A stretch of DNA of 64,000 bases from Streptomyces sp. ASQP_92 (GCF_025399895.1 NZ_JAODUA010000007.1:233941-297940), one strand, 5' to 3'; shown: positions 1 to 8,398, numbered from the stretch's first letter. Translations and numbers: made by a program. The notes: generated from the sequence alone by a model not told the origin.

Positions 1-1679
1 TCGGGGCGCGGGAACGGGATGCGGTCCATGACCACCAGCTGACAGCTCGGACCCGGCACGTCCACGCCCTGCCACAGCGACAGCGTGCCGAACAGACAGG
101 TCTTCGGGTCGGCGGCGAAGTTCCTGATCAGCTCGCCCAGCGTCTCCTCGCCCTGGAGCAGGATCGGGTTGTCGAGGCGCCCGCGCAGTTCCTCGGCGGC
201 GGCCTGGGCGGCTCGCATCGAGGAGAAGAGACCGAGGGTGCGGCCCCCGGCCGCCTCCACCAGCTCGGCCAGCTCGTCCATCATGTCGCCCCGCGAACCC
301 TCGCGGCCGGGCGTGGCCAGGTGCTTCGCGACGTACAGGATGCCCTGCTTGGGGTAGTCGAAGGGCGAGCCCACGTCCAGGCCCTTCCACTGCGGGACGT
401 CCTCGCCGGCGGTGCCCTCCGGGGAGAGGCCGAGGGAGGCGCCCACCCCGTTGAAGTCCCCGCCCAGCTTGAGCGTGGCCGAGGTCAGGACGACCGAGCG
501 GTCCGTGAAGAGCTTCTCTCTGAGCAGGCCCGACACCGACAGCGGGGCGACCCGCAGCGACGCGCCGAAGCGGTCGTGGCGCTCGTACCAGACGACGTCC
601 CATTCGGAGCCGTTGGTGATGCGCTCCGCCACGCCGTGCACCGTCTCGACCATGGCGAGCGCCTGCTTGCGCACGGCGTCCTCGTCCTGGACGGACTTGT
701 CGCGGGTGGAGCCGAGCGCCGAGATGACCTCGCGGGCGGCGTCGCGCAGCGCCATGAGTGCGTAACCGAGGTCCTCCGGGACCTCCTCGAGACGTCCCGG
801 CAGCGCCAGCTCCATGATCCGCTCGAAGCCTTCGGCGGCGGTCTGGAGGCCGTCGGCCACCTTCTCGTTGACCAGCTTGGCGCTGCGCCGCACCGCCCGG
901 TTGACCTGGCCGGGAGTGAGCTCGCCGGTGGCGACGCCGGTGACCCGGGAGACCAGCTCGTGCGCCTCGTCGACGATCAGCACCTCGTGCTGCGGCAGGA
1001 CCGGGGCGCCCTCGATCGCGTCGATGGCGAGCAGGGCGTGGTTGGTGACGACGACATCGGCGAGCTTGGCGCGCTCGCGAGCCGTCTCCGCGAAGCACTC
1101 CGCCCCGTACGCGCACTTCGAGGCGCCCAGGCACTCGCGGGAGGACACCGAGACCTGGCTCCACGCCTTGTCCGAGACGCCCGGGGTCAGGTCGTCCCGG
1201 TCACCCGTCTCCGTCTCGTCGGCCCAGTCCCGCATCCTGAGGAGGTCCTGGCCCAGCTTGCTGGTGGGCGCGGCCGACTCGAACTGGTCGAAGAGGCCCT
1301 CGTCCTCGTCCTGGGGAGCGCCCTCGTGGAGGCGGTGCAGACACAGGTAGTTGGAGCGGCCCTTGAGCATGGCGAACTGCGGGCGGCGCCGCAGCAGCGG
1401 GTGCAGCGCCTCCACGGTGCGCGGCAGGTCGCGCTCCACGAGCTGGCGCTGGAGCGCCAGCGTCGCGGTGGCGATCACGACGCGCTCCCCGTGCGCCAGG
1501 GCCGGCACCAGATAGCCCAGGGACTTTCCGGTGCCCGTTCCGGCCTGGACCAGCAGGTGGGAGCTGTCGTCGACGGCGTCGGCGACAGCGGTGGCCATGG
1601 TGACCTGGCCAGGCCGCTCCACGCCGCCGACGGCGGTCACGGCGGCGTGCAGGAGCTCGGGGAGTGAAGGCTTTGTCAT
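1..1679 (-). CDS. dinG: ATP-dependent DNA helicase, DinG/XPD-like superfamily 2 (5' part; runs off the left edge)
   Basis: This reading frame stays open from an ATG at 1679 to the window edge, so only the N-terminal 559 or so codons are visible. Near the N-terminus is a Walker A motif, AGTGTGKS. A Walker B/DEAH box (VDEAHE) lies near residue 237. Between them is a cysteine cluster (CLGASKC followed by AYGAEC) placed as in the iron-sulfur domain of XPD/DinG/YoaA helicases, which unwind DNA 5' to 3' during repair or at R-loops. The C-terminal helicase motifs are partly outside the window. It follows the siderophore gene by 38 bp but has its own damage-type promoter in that gap, so it is probably not part of that operon. 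No Shine-Dalgarno is seen before the ATG, which fits a nearly leaderless mRNA. The family is clear; the exact orthology (dinG versus yoaA) is not. Confidence 0.88.
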   Translation of the reverse strand, partial: MTKPSLPELLHAAVTAVGGVERPGQVTMATAVADAVDDSSHLLVQAGTGTGKSLGYLVPALAHGERVVIATATLALQRQLVERDLPRTVEALHPLLRRRPQFAMLKGRSNYLCLHRLHEGAPQDEDEGLFDQFESAAPTSKLGQDLLRMRDWADETETGDRDDLTPGVSDKAWSQVSVSSRECLGASKCAYGAECFAETARERAKLADVVVTNHALLAIDAIEGAPVLPQHEVLIVDEAHELVSRVTGVATGELTPGQVNRAVRRSAKLVNEKVADGLQTAAEGFERIMELALPGRLEEVPEDLGYALMALRDAAREVISALGSTRDKSVQDEDAVRKQALAMVETVHGVAERITNGSEWDVVWYERHDRFGASLRVAPLSVSGLLREKLFTDRSVVLTSATLKLGGDFNGVGASLGLSPEGTAGEDVPQWKGLDVGSPFDYPKQGILYVAKHLATPGREGSRGDMMDELAELVEAAGGRTLGLFSSMRAAQAAAEELRGRLDNPILLQGEETLGELIRNFAADPKTCLFGTLSLWQGVDVPGPSCQLVVMDRIPFPRP

Positions 1680-1688
1680 AGCCAGACC

Positions 1689-1711
1689 ACCCTACGGCGC
1701 GCCACTGACAA
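1689..1711 (-). promoter_or_regulatory. PafBC/RecA-ND type DNA-damage promoter of the dinG-like helicase
   Basis: On the minus strand TTGTCAGTG (1703-1711) is followed after exactly 8 bases by TAGGGT (1689-1694). This is a full match to tTGTCRgtg-N8-TAnnnT, the promoter motif of the LexA-independent mycobacterial DNA-damage response driven by PafBC. The -10 ends 9 bases before the helicase ATG, so the transcript would have almost no 5' leader. It sits in the 38-bp gap after the IucA/IucC stop codon. Confidence 0.72.
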
Positions 1712-1717
1712 TCCGAT

Positions 1718-3685
1718 TCACTCCATCGGTGCGAGCGGGTTCGCCACGGTGCCGTGCACGGTGGCGTGCGGCCGCTCGGGGCGGTCCCGGTAGCCGTCGG
1801 TGTGCAAGCGGTTCCGGTTCAGACAGAGCCGGTCGACGACGGGCGTGAGCAGGTCGAACGTCTCGTAGCGGTCCTTGTCGTCGGGGAAGCGGGTCTGGTG
1901 GCGCAGGATCTCGTCGCGCACCAGGGCCCAGAAGTCGGCCTCGGGAACGCCCAGTTGGTCCTCGCACAGTGGGGCCAGGAAGCGGAAGACACCGACGAAG
2001 AGCCCCGAATGAATGAACTGGGTGAGGAAGGAGGGCCGCTCGGTGAGCAGGATGTTCCGCACGTCCTCGGGCATCGAGTCGTGCTCGGGGAGGTGCTCGG
2101 CACTCACGTTGATGTCGTCGACGAAGTCCTTGATCGCGAGACGTACGGGCACGTCCCGGTCGTCGAAGACGACGATGGCGTTCTCCCCGTGCGGCGAGAA
2201 CACCGTGCCGTAGCGGTACAGGAAGCGCAGCAGCGGCGGCAGCAGGGCGCCGAAGAGCCGGCGCAGCCACACCTGGGGCGCAAGGCCCGAGCGGGCGACG
2301 AGTTCGGCCGTGAAGGCGCGGCCCTCGGGGTCGGTGTGCAGGAGCGCGGCCAGGGTGCGGGCCCGTTCGCCCGGCGCGAGCTTCGGCGGCAGCGGCTCGC
2401 GCCAGATCGCTCCGAGCAACTCCTTGTACTGGTAGGGGACTTCACCGATCTGGTCGTACACCGGGTGTTCCACCGCGACGGAGGCGACCTCGCCGAGGAG
2501 GATCACCCGGCATTCGTCCCGCAGGAAGGGGTCCTTCGCGCACAGGCCCTGCACCCAGGCCGTGACGGCCGGCGCGGCGACGGTGCGTTCGGTCGGCAGA
2601 CCGCGCCAGACCAGGGTGTTGAGGATGGACAGCGGCAGTTTCACCGTGTGCCGCTCGGGCCTCGTGAGGTTCAGGAAGGTGCGGATGGACTGCTGGGGCA
2701 GCCGTACGTCGCCGTCGGTGGGGAGCGGCACGATGGCGTTGTCGGCGACGGCGGGGGCGAAGAGCGGAAGGATCATTTCCGTCCACTGCCAGGGGTGGAC
2801 GGGCAGATAGAGGTAGGCCGCCGGATCGAGGCCCCGGGCCCGCAGCGCGGCGGCGAACGCCGCACGGACGGTGGCGTCGAGTTCGCGCGCGTAGAGCCGG
2901 TCCGGGGTGGCGAGCGAGGCGACGCCGCGGTAGGCGGCGAGGTCTGTGCGGACCGCGATCCAGGGCAGCGCGGCCGGAGTGCGGGCCTCCGGGTTCCAGC
3001 GCGCGGCGTCGTCGGCGGAGAAGCCCAGTCGTCCCTTGTTGAGGACGAGCCAGGGGTGACCGCTCTGGTGGCCCTCGAGGTCGGCGTAGCCGAGGTCCGC
3101 GAGGCGGGCCGCGGGCAGGGCGGTGGAGTGCAGACGGGTGTCCGCGGCGAGGGTGGCGGTGAGTTCCCGTACGAGGTGGCCGAAGGTCGCGCCGTCGACG
3201 CCGAGGGTGCGGCGGGCGAGCGCGAGGAAGCGGATGGGGTCGCCGAACGGTTCGGGCCGCGTGAGCGGGGAGCCGGACGCGTGCGGGCCCTTGACTCCCT
3301 CCGCCCCTTCGACTCCCTTAGCCCCGCGGACGCCCCCGGCCCGCTCGGTCCGCCGGAGGGAGTCGGGGTCGACCTGCCAGCCGCCGTACGCACCGCGCCG
3401 GGCCAGGAAGGTGAGGGTGCTGCCGTCATCCAGGGCGAACCCGTAGTGGCCGGTGAAACCGTACTGACCTGGGGTTTTTCCGGGCCGACCGGCATTGTCA
3501 GTGGTGGGTTCCACACTGGGACGCACGATCTCCTCGTACGCGAAGGCGCCGATCATCTTCGCGAGGAGGAGGCGTCCCGCACGGTCCCAGGCCTCGCGGT
3601 TCAGCTCGGGCGGCGCCAGGAGCCGGGACGGGGCTTCGGTGTCGAGCAGGCCGCGGGAGTCACGGGGGGAAGGAGGGTTCGGCAC
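1718..3685 (-). CDS. NRPS-independent siderophore synthetase, IucA/IucC family (655 aa)
   Basis: Adenylating ligase that would join a carboxylate such as citrate or 2-oxoglutarate to an amine or alcohol during siderophore assembly in the cytoplasm. Family signatures include GHPWLVLNKGRLGFS (substrate/ATP region), LPVHPWQW, QQSIRTFLNLTRPE and, near the C-terminus, FSPHGENAIVVFDD followed by KDFVDD. The length is typical (580-650 aa). The GTG start at 3685 has GAGGAG about 8 bases upstream. It is the last gene of the four-gene minus-strand operon, 57 bp after the acyltransferase. It differs clearly from the other synthetase at 4709-6574, so the pair likely catalyses two successive couplings, as IucA and IucC do. 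Substrates cannot be read from sequence alone. Confidence 0.9.
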   Translation of the reverse strand: MPNPPSPRDSRGLLDTEAPSRLLAPPELNREAWDRAGRLLLAKMIGAFAYEEIVRPSVEPTTDNAGRPGKTPGQYGFTGHYGFALDDGSTLTFLARRGAYGGWQVDPDSLRRTERAGGVRGAKGVEGAEGVKGPHASGSPLTRPEPFGDPIRFLALARRTLGVDGATFGHLVRELTATLAADTRLHSTALPAARLADLGYADLEGHQSGHPWLVLNKGRLGFSADDAARWNPEARTPAALPWIAVRTDLAAYRGVASLATPDRLYARELDATVRAAFAAALRARGLDPAAYLYLPVHPWQWTEMILPLFAPAVADNAIVPLPTDGDVRLPQQSIRTFLNLTRPERHTVKLPLSILNTLVWRGLPTERTVAAPAVTAWVQGLCAKDPFLRDECRVILLGEVASVAVEHPVYDQIGEVPYQYKELLGAIWREPLPPKLAPGERARTLAALLHTDPEGRAFTAELVARSGLAPQVWLRRLFGALLPPLLRFLYRYGTVFSPHGENAIVVFDDRDVPVRLAIKDFVDDINVSAEHLPEHDSMPEDVRNILLTERPSFLTQFIHSGLFVGVFRFLAPLCEDQLGVPEADFWALVRDEILRHQTRFPDDKDRYETFDLLTPVVDRLCLNRNRLHTDGYRDRPERPHATVHGTVANPLAPME

Positions 3686-3742
3686 AAAGACTCCTCGGGG
3701 TGGAACCGATTCGGGGCTGGTGGGGTATGCGGAGCGGGGCGT

Positions 3743-4678
3743 TCACAGCACGTTCCTGAGCGCGCGGTCGCGGACCATCAGGGCGGCCCGCTTGTCGTCC
3801 AGGTCGACCTCCGCGTGGAAGCGGAAGCCCGCGCTGAGGAACGCGGAGACGGAGGGGGTGTTGCGCAGGTCGGGTTCGGCGATCACACGGGGGCAGTGCG
3901 GACGGTTGTCGAGGATCAGGTCGGCGACGGCCCTGAGCAGGGTGGTGCCGAGGCCCCGGCCGCGGTCGGCGACGCCCCCGATGAGCAGATGGACACCGGT
4001 GTCGTGGGGGCGGGCCGGATAGTGCCGGGCCAGCGGGTCCAGGTCCGCCCGGTAGATCTCCCAGTAGCTCATGGGGGTGCCGTCGAGGACGCCCAGACAG
4101 GGCACGCTGCGGCCGTCGCCGTCCAGCTGTTCGCGGACATGGGCGGCGGTGACCGAGTCGGGTCCCGCCAGGTCCCAGAAGGCGGCCACGGCGGGGTCGT
4201 TCATCCACTGCGCCAGGAGGGCGAGGTCACGTTCGAGACGCACGGGTACGAGGTCGAACGCGCCGAGCGGCGTCGCGGCGGGCGCCCAGTCCCTGGGGGA
4301 GTCGAGCAGGGCCTCCCCGACGGGACGGGCCCTTCGGGAGCCCCCGCCCGTGCCCGGCCCCGGCAGTGGGCCGGCCGCGGGGGCACGGGTGACGTCCGGG
4401 CTGCCCGGGGCCGGGGGCACGGCAGGCACTGCGGGGCGGCCCGGGCCGGGGCTGTCCGAACTCGGCTCGCCGGAGCGGGAGTTCGGGCCGCCCGGCCGCC
4501 CCGCCTCGTCGGACCGCGCCTCGTGCGGCCCCGGCCCGCCGGGCCCGGCGGCGCCCGGCTCGTCGAGCAGGGCGACCAGTTCCTCGGGCAGCTGGAGGTC
4601 GAGGGTGTCCTCGGCCGCCTCCCCCCGGGGGGCGGCGGGGCCTGCGCCGGCGTCGGTGCTCGCATCGGTGGGAGGCAC
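3743..4678 (-). CDS. AlcB/RhbD-type siderophore N-acyltransferase (GNAT fold) with long low-complexity N-terminus
   Basis: The C-terminal 175 residues are a GNAT acyltransferase of the IucB/AlcB/RhbD type. The family markers are SYWEIYRADLDPLARHY, DTGVHLLIGG and the acetyl-CoA loop DRGRGLGTTLL. Such enzymes acylate an N-hydroxylated diamine to make the hydroxamate. Roughly the first 130 residues are Gly/Pro/Ala-rich and probably disordered, apart from a short helix-like LPEELVALLDEP stretch. The GTG start at 4678 has AGAGGAG at good spacing. It lies 30 bp after the upstream synthetase and 57 bp before the next. No N-hydroxylase gene accompanies it here, which is unexpected for this acyltransferase class. 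Confidence 0.85.
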   Translation of the reverse strand: MPPTDASTDAGAGPAAPRGEAAEDTLDLQLPEELVALLDEPGAAGPGGPGPHEARSDEAGRPGGPNSRSGEPSSDSPGPGRPAVPAVPPAPGSPDVTRAPAAGPLPGPGTGGGSRRARPVGEALLDSPRDWAPAATPLGAFDLVPVRLERDLALLAQWMNDPAVAAFWDLAGPDSVTAAHVREQLDGDGRSVPCLGVLDGTPMSYWEIYRADLDPLARHYPARPHDTGVHLLIGGVADRGRGLGTTLLRAVADLILDNRPHCPRVIAEPDLRNTPSVSAFLSAGFRFHAEVDLDDKRAALMVRDRALRNVL

Positions 4679-4708
4679 GGCGACGCTCCTCTCAACAGTT
4701 CGTACGGG

Positions 4709-6574
4709 TCACGTTCCGTGGATGTGAAGGGGGTTGGTGATGGTGACGTAGACGGACTGGGTGTCGACCGGGCCGACGAGTTCGTCGAGGCCGTGCAGCC
4801 GGGTCAGCAGATTGGCCTTGCAGCGCAGCGTCGCGCTGTCCAGCAGGTGGGCGGGCAGCGGCGAGCCGAGGTCGGTGGCCCGGGCGAGGAACCGGCGCAG
4901 GGCGGCGAGCAGGACCCGCTCGTCGGCGAGGTGCTGGGCGCCGAACGCTCCGATGAGGCCGAGGATGTTGTTGATGCCGAGGTAGTAGGCGAAGCGTTCG
5001 TCGGTGACGGCGTCCGGCACGAAGGTGTCGCTGGTGGCGCCGATGCCCGGCAGCCGGCGCTCCAGGGCTGCACGGTGGGAGTCGCGGAAGTAGTAGCCCT
5101 GGTTGTCGCGGTAGCGGCCGCCGACGGGCCAGCCGTCGGGGTCGAGCAGGACCAGGGTGTTCTGCTGGTGGGCCTCCAGGGCGATGCCCGCCGTGCCGTC
5201 CAGCCAGAGCAGTGGGCCTACGACCTGGTCGAGGTAGCGCAGGAACCACTCGGCACAGACGGCGGGGGCGGGCCGGCCGGTGCGGGCGGCGAGCCGGAAC
5301 ACCACGTCGGCGAGGCGCGAGTGCGTTCCGGCGCGGCCCGGCATGGGCCGGGGTGCGGTGAGGGCGGCGATGCAGACCGCGTCGTCGCCGGGGGCGAACG
5401 GATTGTGGCGGACCATGACGTCGAGCCCGGGCACCGCCTCGCCGCCCGGGGTGTCGACGGCGAGCCAGGCGGGGTCGCGGACGATGTCGAAGCAGGGGTG
5501 GGCGGCCCGCCACTCGTCGCCGAGCCCGGAGCGCAGCAGGCGGTGGACCTCGACGCCCCGATGGAGTTCCTTGCGGAGGTTCTCCCGGCGGGAGTTGGTG
5601 ATGCGTACGCCGAGGGACAGCTTGAGCATGGCGTCGGCGCCGGGGCGGTGCACGGTGCGCACGGACGACGTGGGGTGCCAGTGCTCACCGTGCGGGCCCA
5701 GATCGTGCAGCAGGCCGGCGTCGAGCAGCGCGGCGACGGCGGGGCGCTGGACGATGTCGCGGGCCTGCCAGGGGTGCAGGGGCAACAGGGCCGCCCCGGG
5801 CGGGAGTTGGAGGCCGTTCGCGAAGCGGAGCATCAGTTCCGCGGCGGGGACGGTGCGGCCGTTCTCGGTCCAGGCGGAGTCGGTGGCGAGGACGGAGGGG
5901 TCGACGGCCATCCAGTGCAGGGGGAAGGAGCCGTACAACTCGGGCGAGTAGCTGCGCACTTCCGCTTCGGAGAGCCCTTCGCGGCTCTTCGGGGTGGGGT
6001 GCAGCGGGTGGCCGAGGAGGAGGGACTGCTCGGCGGTGAGGAAGAGGTCGGCGCTTTCGCGCGGGCCGGGGCGTTCGCGCCGGTCGGCGATGAAGTCCGC
6101 GGTGCGGCGTACCGAGTCCGCGACGCGCCCCACCAGGTCGGCGCTCTCGCTCAGGCCCGCCTCGCGGCCGAGGAGGGCGGCGACGGTGACGGCGTCGGCG
6201 GGCGGGGCGTCGGCGCGGGCGCCGTGCAGGGCGGGCCGGGCGAACCGGTGCCAGCCGGTGGGCGACCAGTACCGGACGGGCACGAGCAGGGCGGTGCCGC
6301 TGGCGGGCAGCGCGATGCGCAGGAGCGGGCCGTCGGGCGCGGGCAGGTCGTTCTCGCGCACCCAGCAGCGCAGCAGGTTCTCTACGGCGGCCGCTTCGGC
6401 GGCCGCCCCGGGGTCGGCGGCGTCGAGCGGGTCCCGTTCGTCGCGGGGGGTCAGGCGTTCGCCGTGGATCCCGGCCTTCTGGCGCGGCACCGTCGTCGGC
6501 TCGGCGGCCGGGCCGCGGTGGGCGCCGACGGGGCCGTCGGCCTCGTGCGCTTCAGGGGCGGGGGTGGGGTTCAC
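4709..6574 (-). CDS. NRPS-independent siderophore synthetase, IucA/IucC family (621 aa)
   Basis: Second IucA/IucC ligase of the cluster. Conserved blocks in order are GHPLHPTPKSREG (residues about 205-217), LPLHPWQARD, KLSLGVRITNSRREN, EAHQQNTLV (near 440) and CKANLLTRL close to the C-terminus; all ATP-contacting blocks look intact. I chose the GTG at 6574 because AAGGA lies 8 bases upstream and the protein then begins just before the conserved domain; a longer in-frame extension to 6820 has codon bias unlike a gene and overlaps the aminotransferase. The gap to the aminotransferase stop is 35 bp. The role is condensation of an amine (possibly derived from diaminobutyrate) with a carboxylic acid. 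The order of action relative to the 655-aa partner is inferred, not seen. Confidence 0.9.
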   Translation of the reverse strand: MNPTPAPEAHEADGPVGAHRGPAAEPTTVPRQKAGIHGERLTPRDERDPLDAADPGAAAEAAAVENLLRCWVRENDLPAPDGPLLRIALPASGTALLVPVRYWSPTGWHRFARPALHGARADAPPADAVTVAALLGREAGLSESADLVGRVADSVRRTADFIADRRERPGPRESADLFLTAEQSLLLGHPLHPTPKSREGLSEAEVRSYSPELYGSFPLHWMAVDPSVLATDSAWTENGRTVPAAELMLRFANGLQLPPGAALLPLHPWQARDIVQRPAVAALLDAGLLHDLGPHGEHWHPTSSVRTVHRPGADAMLKLSLGVRITNSRRENLRKELHRGVEVHRLLRSGLGDEWRAAHPCFDIVRDPAWLAVDTPGGEAVPGLDVMVRHNPFAPGDDAVCIAALTAPRPMPGRAGTHSRLADVVFRLAARTGRPAPAVCAEWFLRYLDQVVGPLLWLDGTAGIALEAHQQNTLVLLDPDGWPVGGRYRDNQGYYFRDSHRAALERRLPGIGATSDTFVPDAVTDERFAYYLGINNILGLIGAFGAQHLADERVLLAALRRFLARATDLGSPLPAHLLDSATLRCKANLLTRLHGLDELVGPVDTQSVYVTITNPLHIHGT

Positions 6575-6609
6575 GGCGGTCTTCCTTGGGGGCTGGGGGT
6601 GGTCCGGGA

Positions 6610-8019
6610 TCAGTGGGCCGGTCCGGTCCCGGCCCGGTGGCGCACACCGGCCCCCGGGTCGGCTCGCGGATGCGGGGCGCGGGCGGCGGCGGCCACCGCG
6701 TCGGCGAGCCGGTCGAGGACGGCCACGGCCTGTTCGTCGGTGAGGGTGAGCGGGGGCAGCAGGCGTACGACGCTGGAGTGGCGGCCGCCGAGTTCGACGA
6801 TGAGGCCGCGTCGCAGGCACTCCTGCTGGACGACGGCGGCGAGCGCGGGGGCGGGCGGCGGCGGGCTGCCGGAGCCGAGGTCCTCGCGCTCGGGGTCGAC
6901 GAGCTCCACGCCGATCATCAGGCCCCGGCCGCGTACGTCGCCGACGCAGGGGTGCTCGGCGGCGAGCCCCTGCAACTGGCCGAGCATGCGGGCCCCGAGG
7001 ACGGCCGCGCGGTCGGCGAGCCGGTTCTCCCGGACATGGGCGAGGGTGGCGGCGCCGGCCGCCATGGCGAGCTGGTTGCCGCGGAACGTGCCGGCGTGCG
7101 CGCCGGGTTTCCAGGTGTCGAGGTCGTCCCGGTACACGATCACGGCCAGCGGCAGCGAGCCGCCGATGGCCTTGGAGAGCACCATCACATCGGGCACCAC
7201 ACCGCTGTGCTCGACGGCCCAGAAGGTGCCGGTGCGGCCGACGCCCGTCTGCACCTCGTCGGCGATCAGCGGGATGGAGCGGCTCGCGGTGATCTCGCGC
7301 ATGCGGCGCATCCAGGTGTCGGGCGCCGGGTTCACCCCGCCCTCGCCCTGCACCGGTTCGAGGATCATCCCGGCCGGGGCGGGCACACCGCCCTTGGGGT
7401 CGTCGAGGAGGTTCTCGGTCCAGCGGGCGGCGAGCTCCGCCCCGCGTTCGCCGCCGACTCCGTAGGGGCAGCGGTAGTTGTGCGGGTAGGGCAGCCGGGT
7501 CACCTCGACGTCGCGCGCGCCGCCGGAGACGGCGAGGGCGCCCGCGGTCATGCCGTGGTAGGCGCCGGTGAAGGCGAGCATGCCGGTGCGTCCGGTGGCC
7601 GTGCGCACCAGCTTCAGAGCGGCCTCCACGGCGTCCGTGCCGGCCGGGCCGCAGAACTGGATCCGCGCGTGGTCGGCGAGTTGGCGCGGCAGGGTGGCGA
7701 AGAGCTCCGTGGTGAAGGCGTCCTTGACCGGGGTGGCGAGGTCGAGGACGTGCAGCGGGGCCCCCGAGTCGAGGACCTTGCGGATAGCTTCGAGGACGAC
7801 GGGGTGGTTGTGGCCGAGGGCCAGCGTCCCGGCGCCCGAGAGGCAGTCGAGATAGCGCCGTCCGTCCGCGCCCTCGATCGTCAGCCCGCGCGCCCGCACG
7901 GGCACGATGGGCAGCGAACGGGCGTAGGTGCGGGCCGCCGACTCCCGGAGGGACTGCCTGCGCAGGATCCCCTCGTGGGCGCCGGACAGGGCCGTCGGAG
8001 CTGGTTCGGTCACGGCCAC
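6610..8019 (-). CDS. L-2,4-diaminobutyrate:2-oxoglutarate aminotransferase-like (class III PLP enzyme), first gene of the siderophore operon
   Basis: Class III aminotransferase of about 469 aa. PLP-fold markers are GTDAVEAALKL, AYHGMTAGALAVSGG, ADEVQTGVGRTG and the catalytic lysine in SKAIGGSLP, followed by HAGTFRGNQLA. The nearest relatives in siderophore clusters (RhbA, AcsF) make 2,4-diaminobutyrate from aspartate semialdehyde and glutamate; ectoine EctB does the same reaction but no ectoine genes are nearby. I chose the GTG at 8019, preceded by GGGAGGACC about 10 bases upstream; an in-frame extension to 8130 lacks a ribosome site. An iron-box-like sequence lies 150 bp upstream. No decarboxylase of the RhbB type follows, so diaminobutyrate itself may be the building block. 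Confidence 0.85.
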   Translation of the reverse strand: MAVTEPAPTALSGAHEGILRRQSLRESAARTYARSLPIVPVRARGLTIEGADGRRYLDCLSGAGTLALGHNHPVVLEAIRKVLDSGAPLHVLDLATPVKDAFTTELFATLPRQLADHARIQFCGPAGTDAVEAALKLVRTATGRTGMLAFTGAYHGMTAGALAVSGGARDVEVTRLPYPHNYRCPYGVGGERGAELAARWTENLLDDPKGGVPAPAGMILEPVQGEGGVNPAPDTWMRRMREITASRSIPLIADEVQTGVGRTGTFWAVEHSGVVPDVMVLSKAIGGSLPLAVIVYRDDLDTWKPGAHAGTFRGNQLAMAAGAATLAHVRENRLADRAAVLGARMLGQLQGLAAEHPCVGDVRGRGLMIGVELVDPEREDLGSGSPPPPAPALAAVVQQECLRRGLIVELGGRHSSVVRLLPPLTLTDEQAVAVLDRLADAVAAAARAPHPRADPGAGVRHRAGTGPAH

Positions 8020-8170
8020 TACTGCTGGTCCTCCCGCTGTGACGGTTCCGTATCGCGTCCGTTGCGCGGCGCGTACGCCCACGCTGAACGCTGTCCTGAT
8101 GTCCCCCGTACGTACCAACGACGCCGGCACCGCGGGATCACGGCCTGCCCGGAAGTTCCTTGCCCGAAAG

Positions 8171-8189
8171 CAAGGTTCGCCTTACCCGG
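8171..8189. promoter_or_regulatory. Candidate iron box (DmdR/IdeR operator) for the siderophore operon
   Basis: The 19-mer CAAGGTTCGCCTTACCCGG matches the actinobacterial iron-box consensus TTAGGTTAGGCTAACCTAA at about 12 of 19 positions when read on the minus strand, with the core GGT-AGGC-AACCT spacing kept. It lies about 150 bp upstream of the aminotransferase start. Iron-dependent repression of a siderophore operon by a DtxR-family regulator would be expected. The outer arms are poor, so this is a candidate only. Confidence 0.42.
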
Positions 8190-8253
8190 GCTGGTCGACG
8201 GGTCCCGGCGGGGCGCGACCGCGGCCCTGCCGCGTACCGCCCACGGCGTCACC

Positions 8254-8272
8254 GGCATAGTGGGGGCCGCAC
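8254..8272 (+). promoter_or_regulatory. Shared upstream element of the two protease genes, copy 1
   Basis: GGCATAGTGGGGGCCGCAC lies about 127 bp before the first protease start. A nearly identical 20-mer with one extra G occurs at 9682-9701 before the second. CATAGT could be a -10 with initiation in the following G run. Conservation while flanking non-coding sequence differs suggests a functional promoter copied with the gene. Confidence 0.45.
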
Positions 8273-8398
8273 CGCGACACCGGTCCTCGGAGTCGCGGTG
8301 CGAGTTCGACGCGTTGCACGCGCCACACGAGTTCTACGAGTTCTACGAGTTCAGAAGACGAAGACGCTGTGAAGACGAAGTTCCAGGGGGAATTCGAC

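Larger units (their letters stand above)
8020..8398. other. Divergent intergenic region between the siderophore operon and the first protease gene
   Basis: A 379-bp non-coding stretch. From left to right it contains the leader of the aminotransferase, an iron-box-like element at 8171-8189, the protease promoter element at 8254-8272 that recurs before the second protease gene, and a short tandem repeat GAGTTCTAC (nearly three copies, 8334-8351) just before the protease ribosome site. I find no convincing small gene here. Confidence 0.6.

Noticed and set aside
3493..3515. ATTGTCAGTG on the plus strand inside the 655-aa synthetase gene, resembling the PafBC -35
   Set aside because: It is within a coding region on the opposite strand, the element 8 bases on is CACACT rather than TAnnnT, and no plus-strand gene follows.
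1754..7465. A 1903-codon open frame on the plus strand, with no stop codon across the siderophore operon
   Set aside because: It is opposite the four genes with clear family motifs, its translation is Gly/Val/Arg-rich without domains, and stop codons are rare by chance at this G+C.
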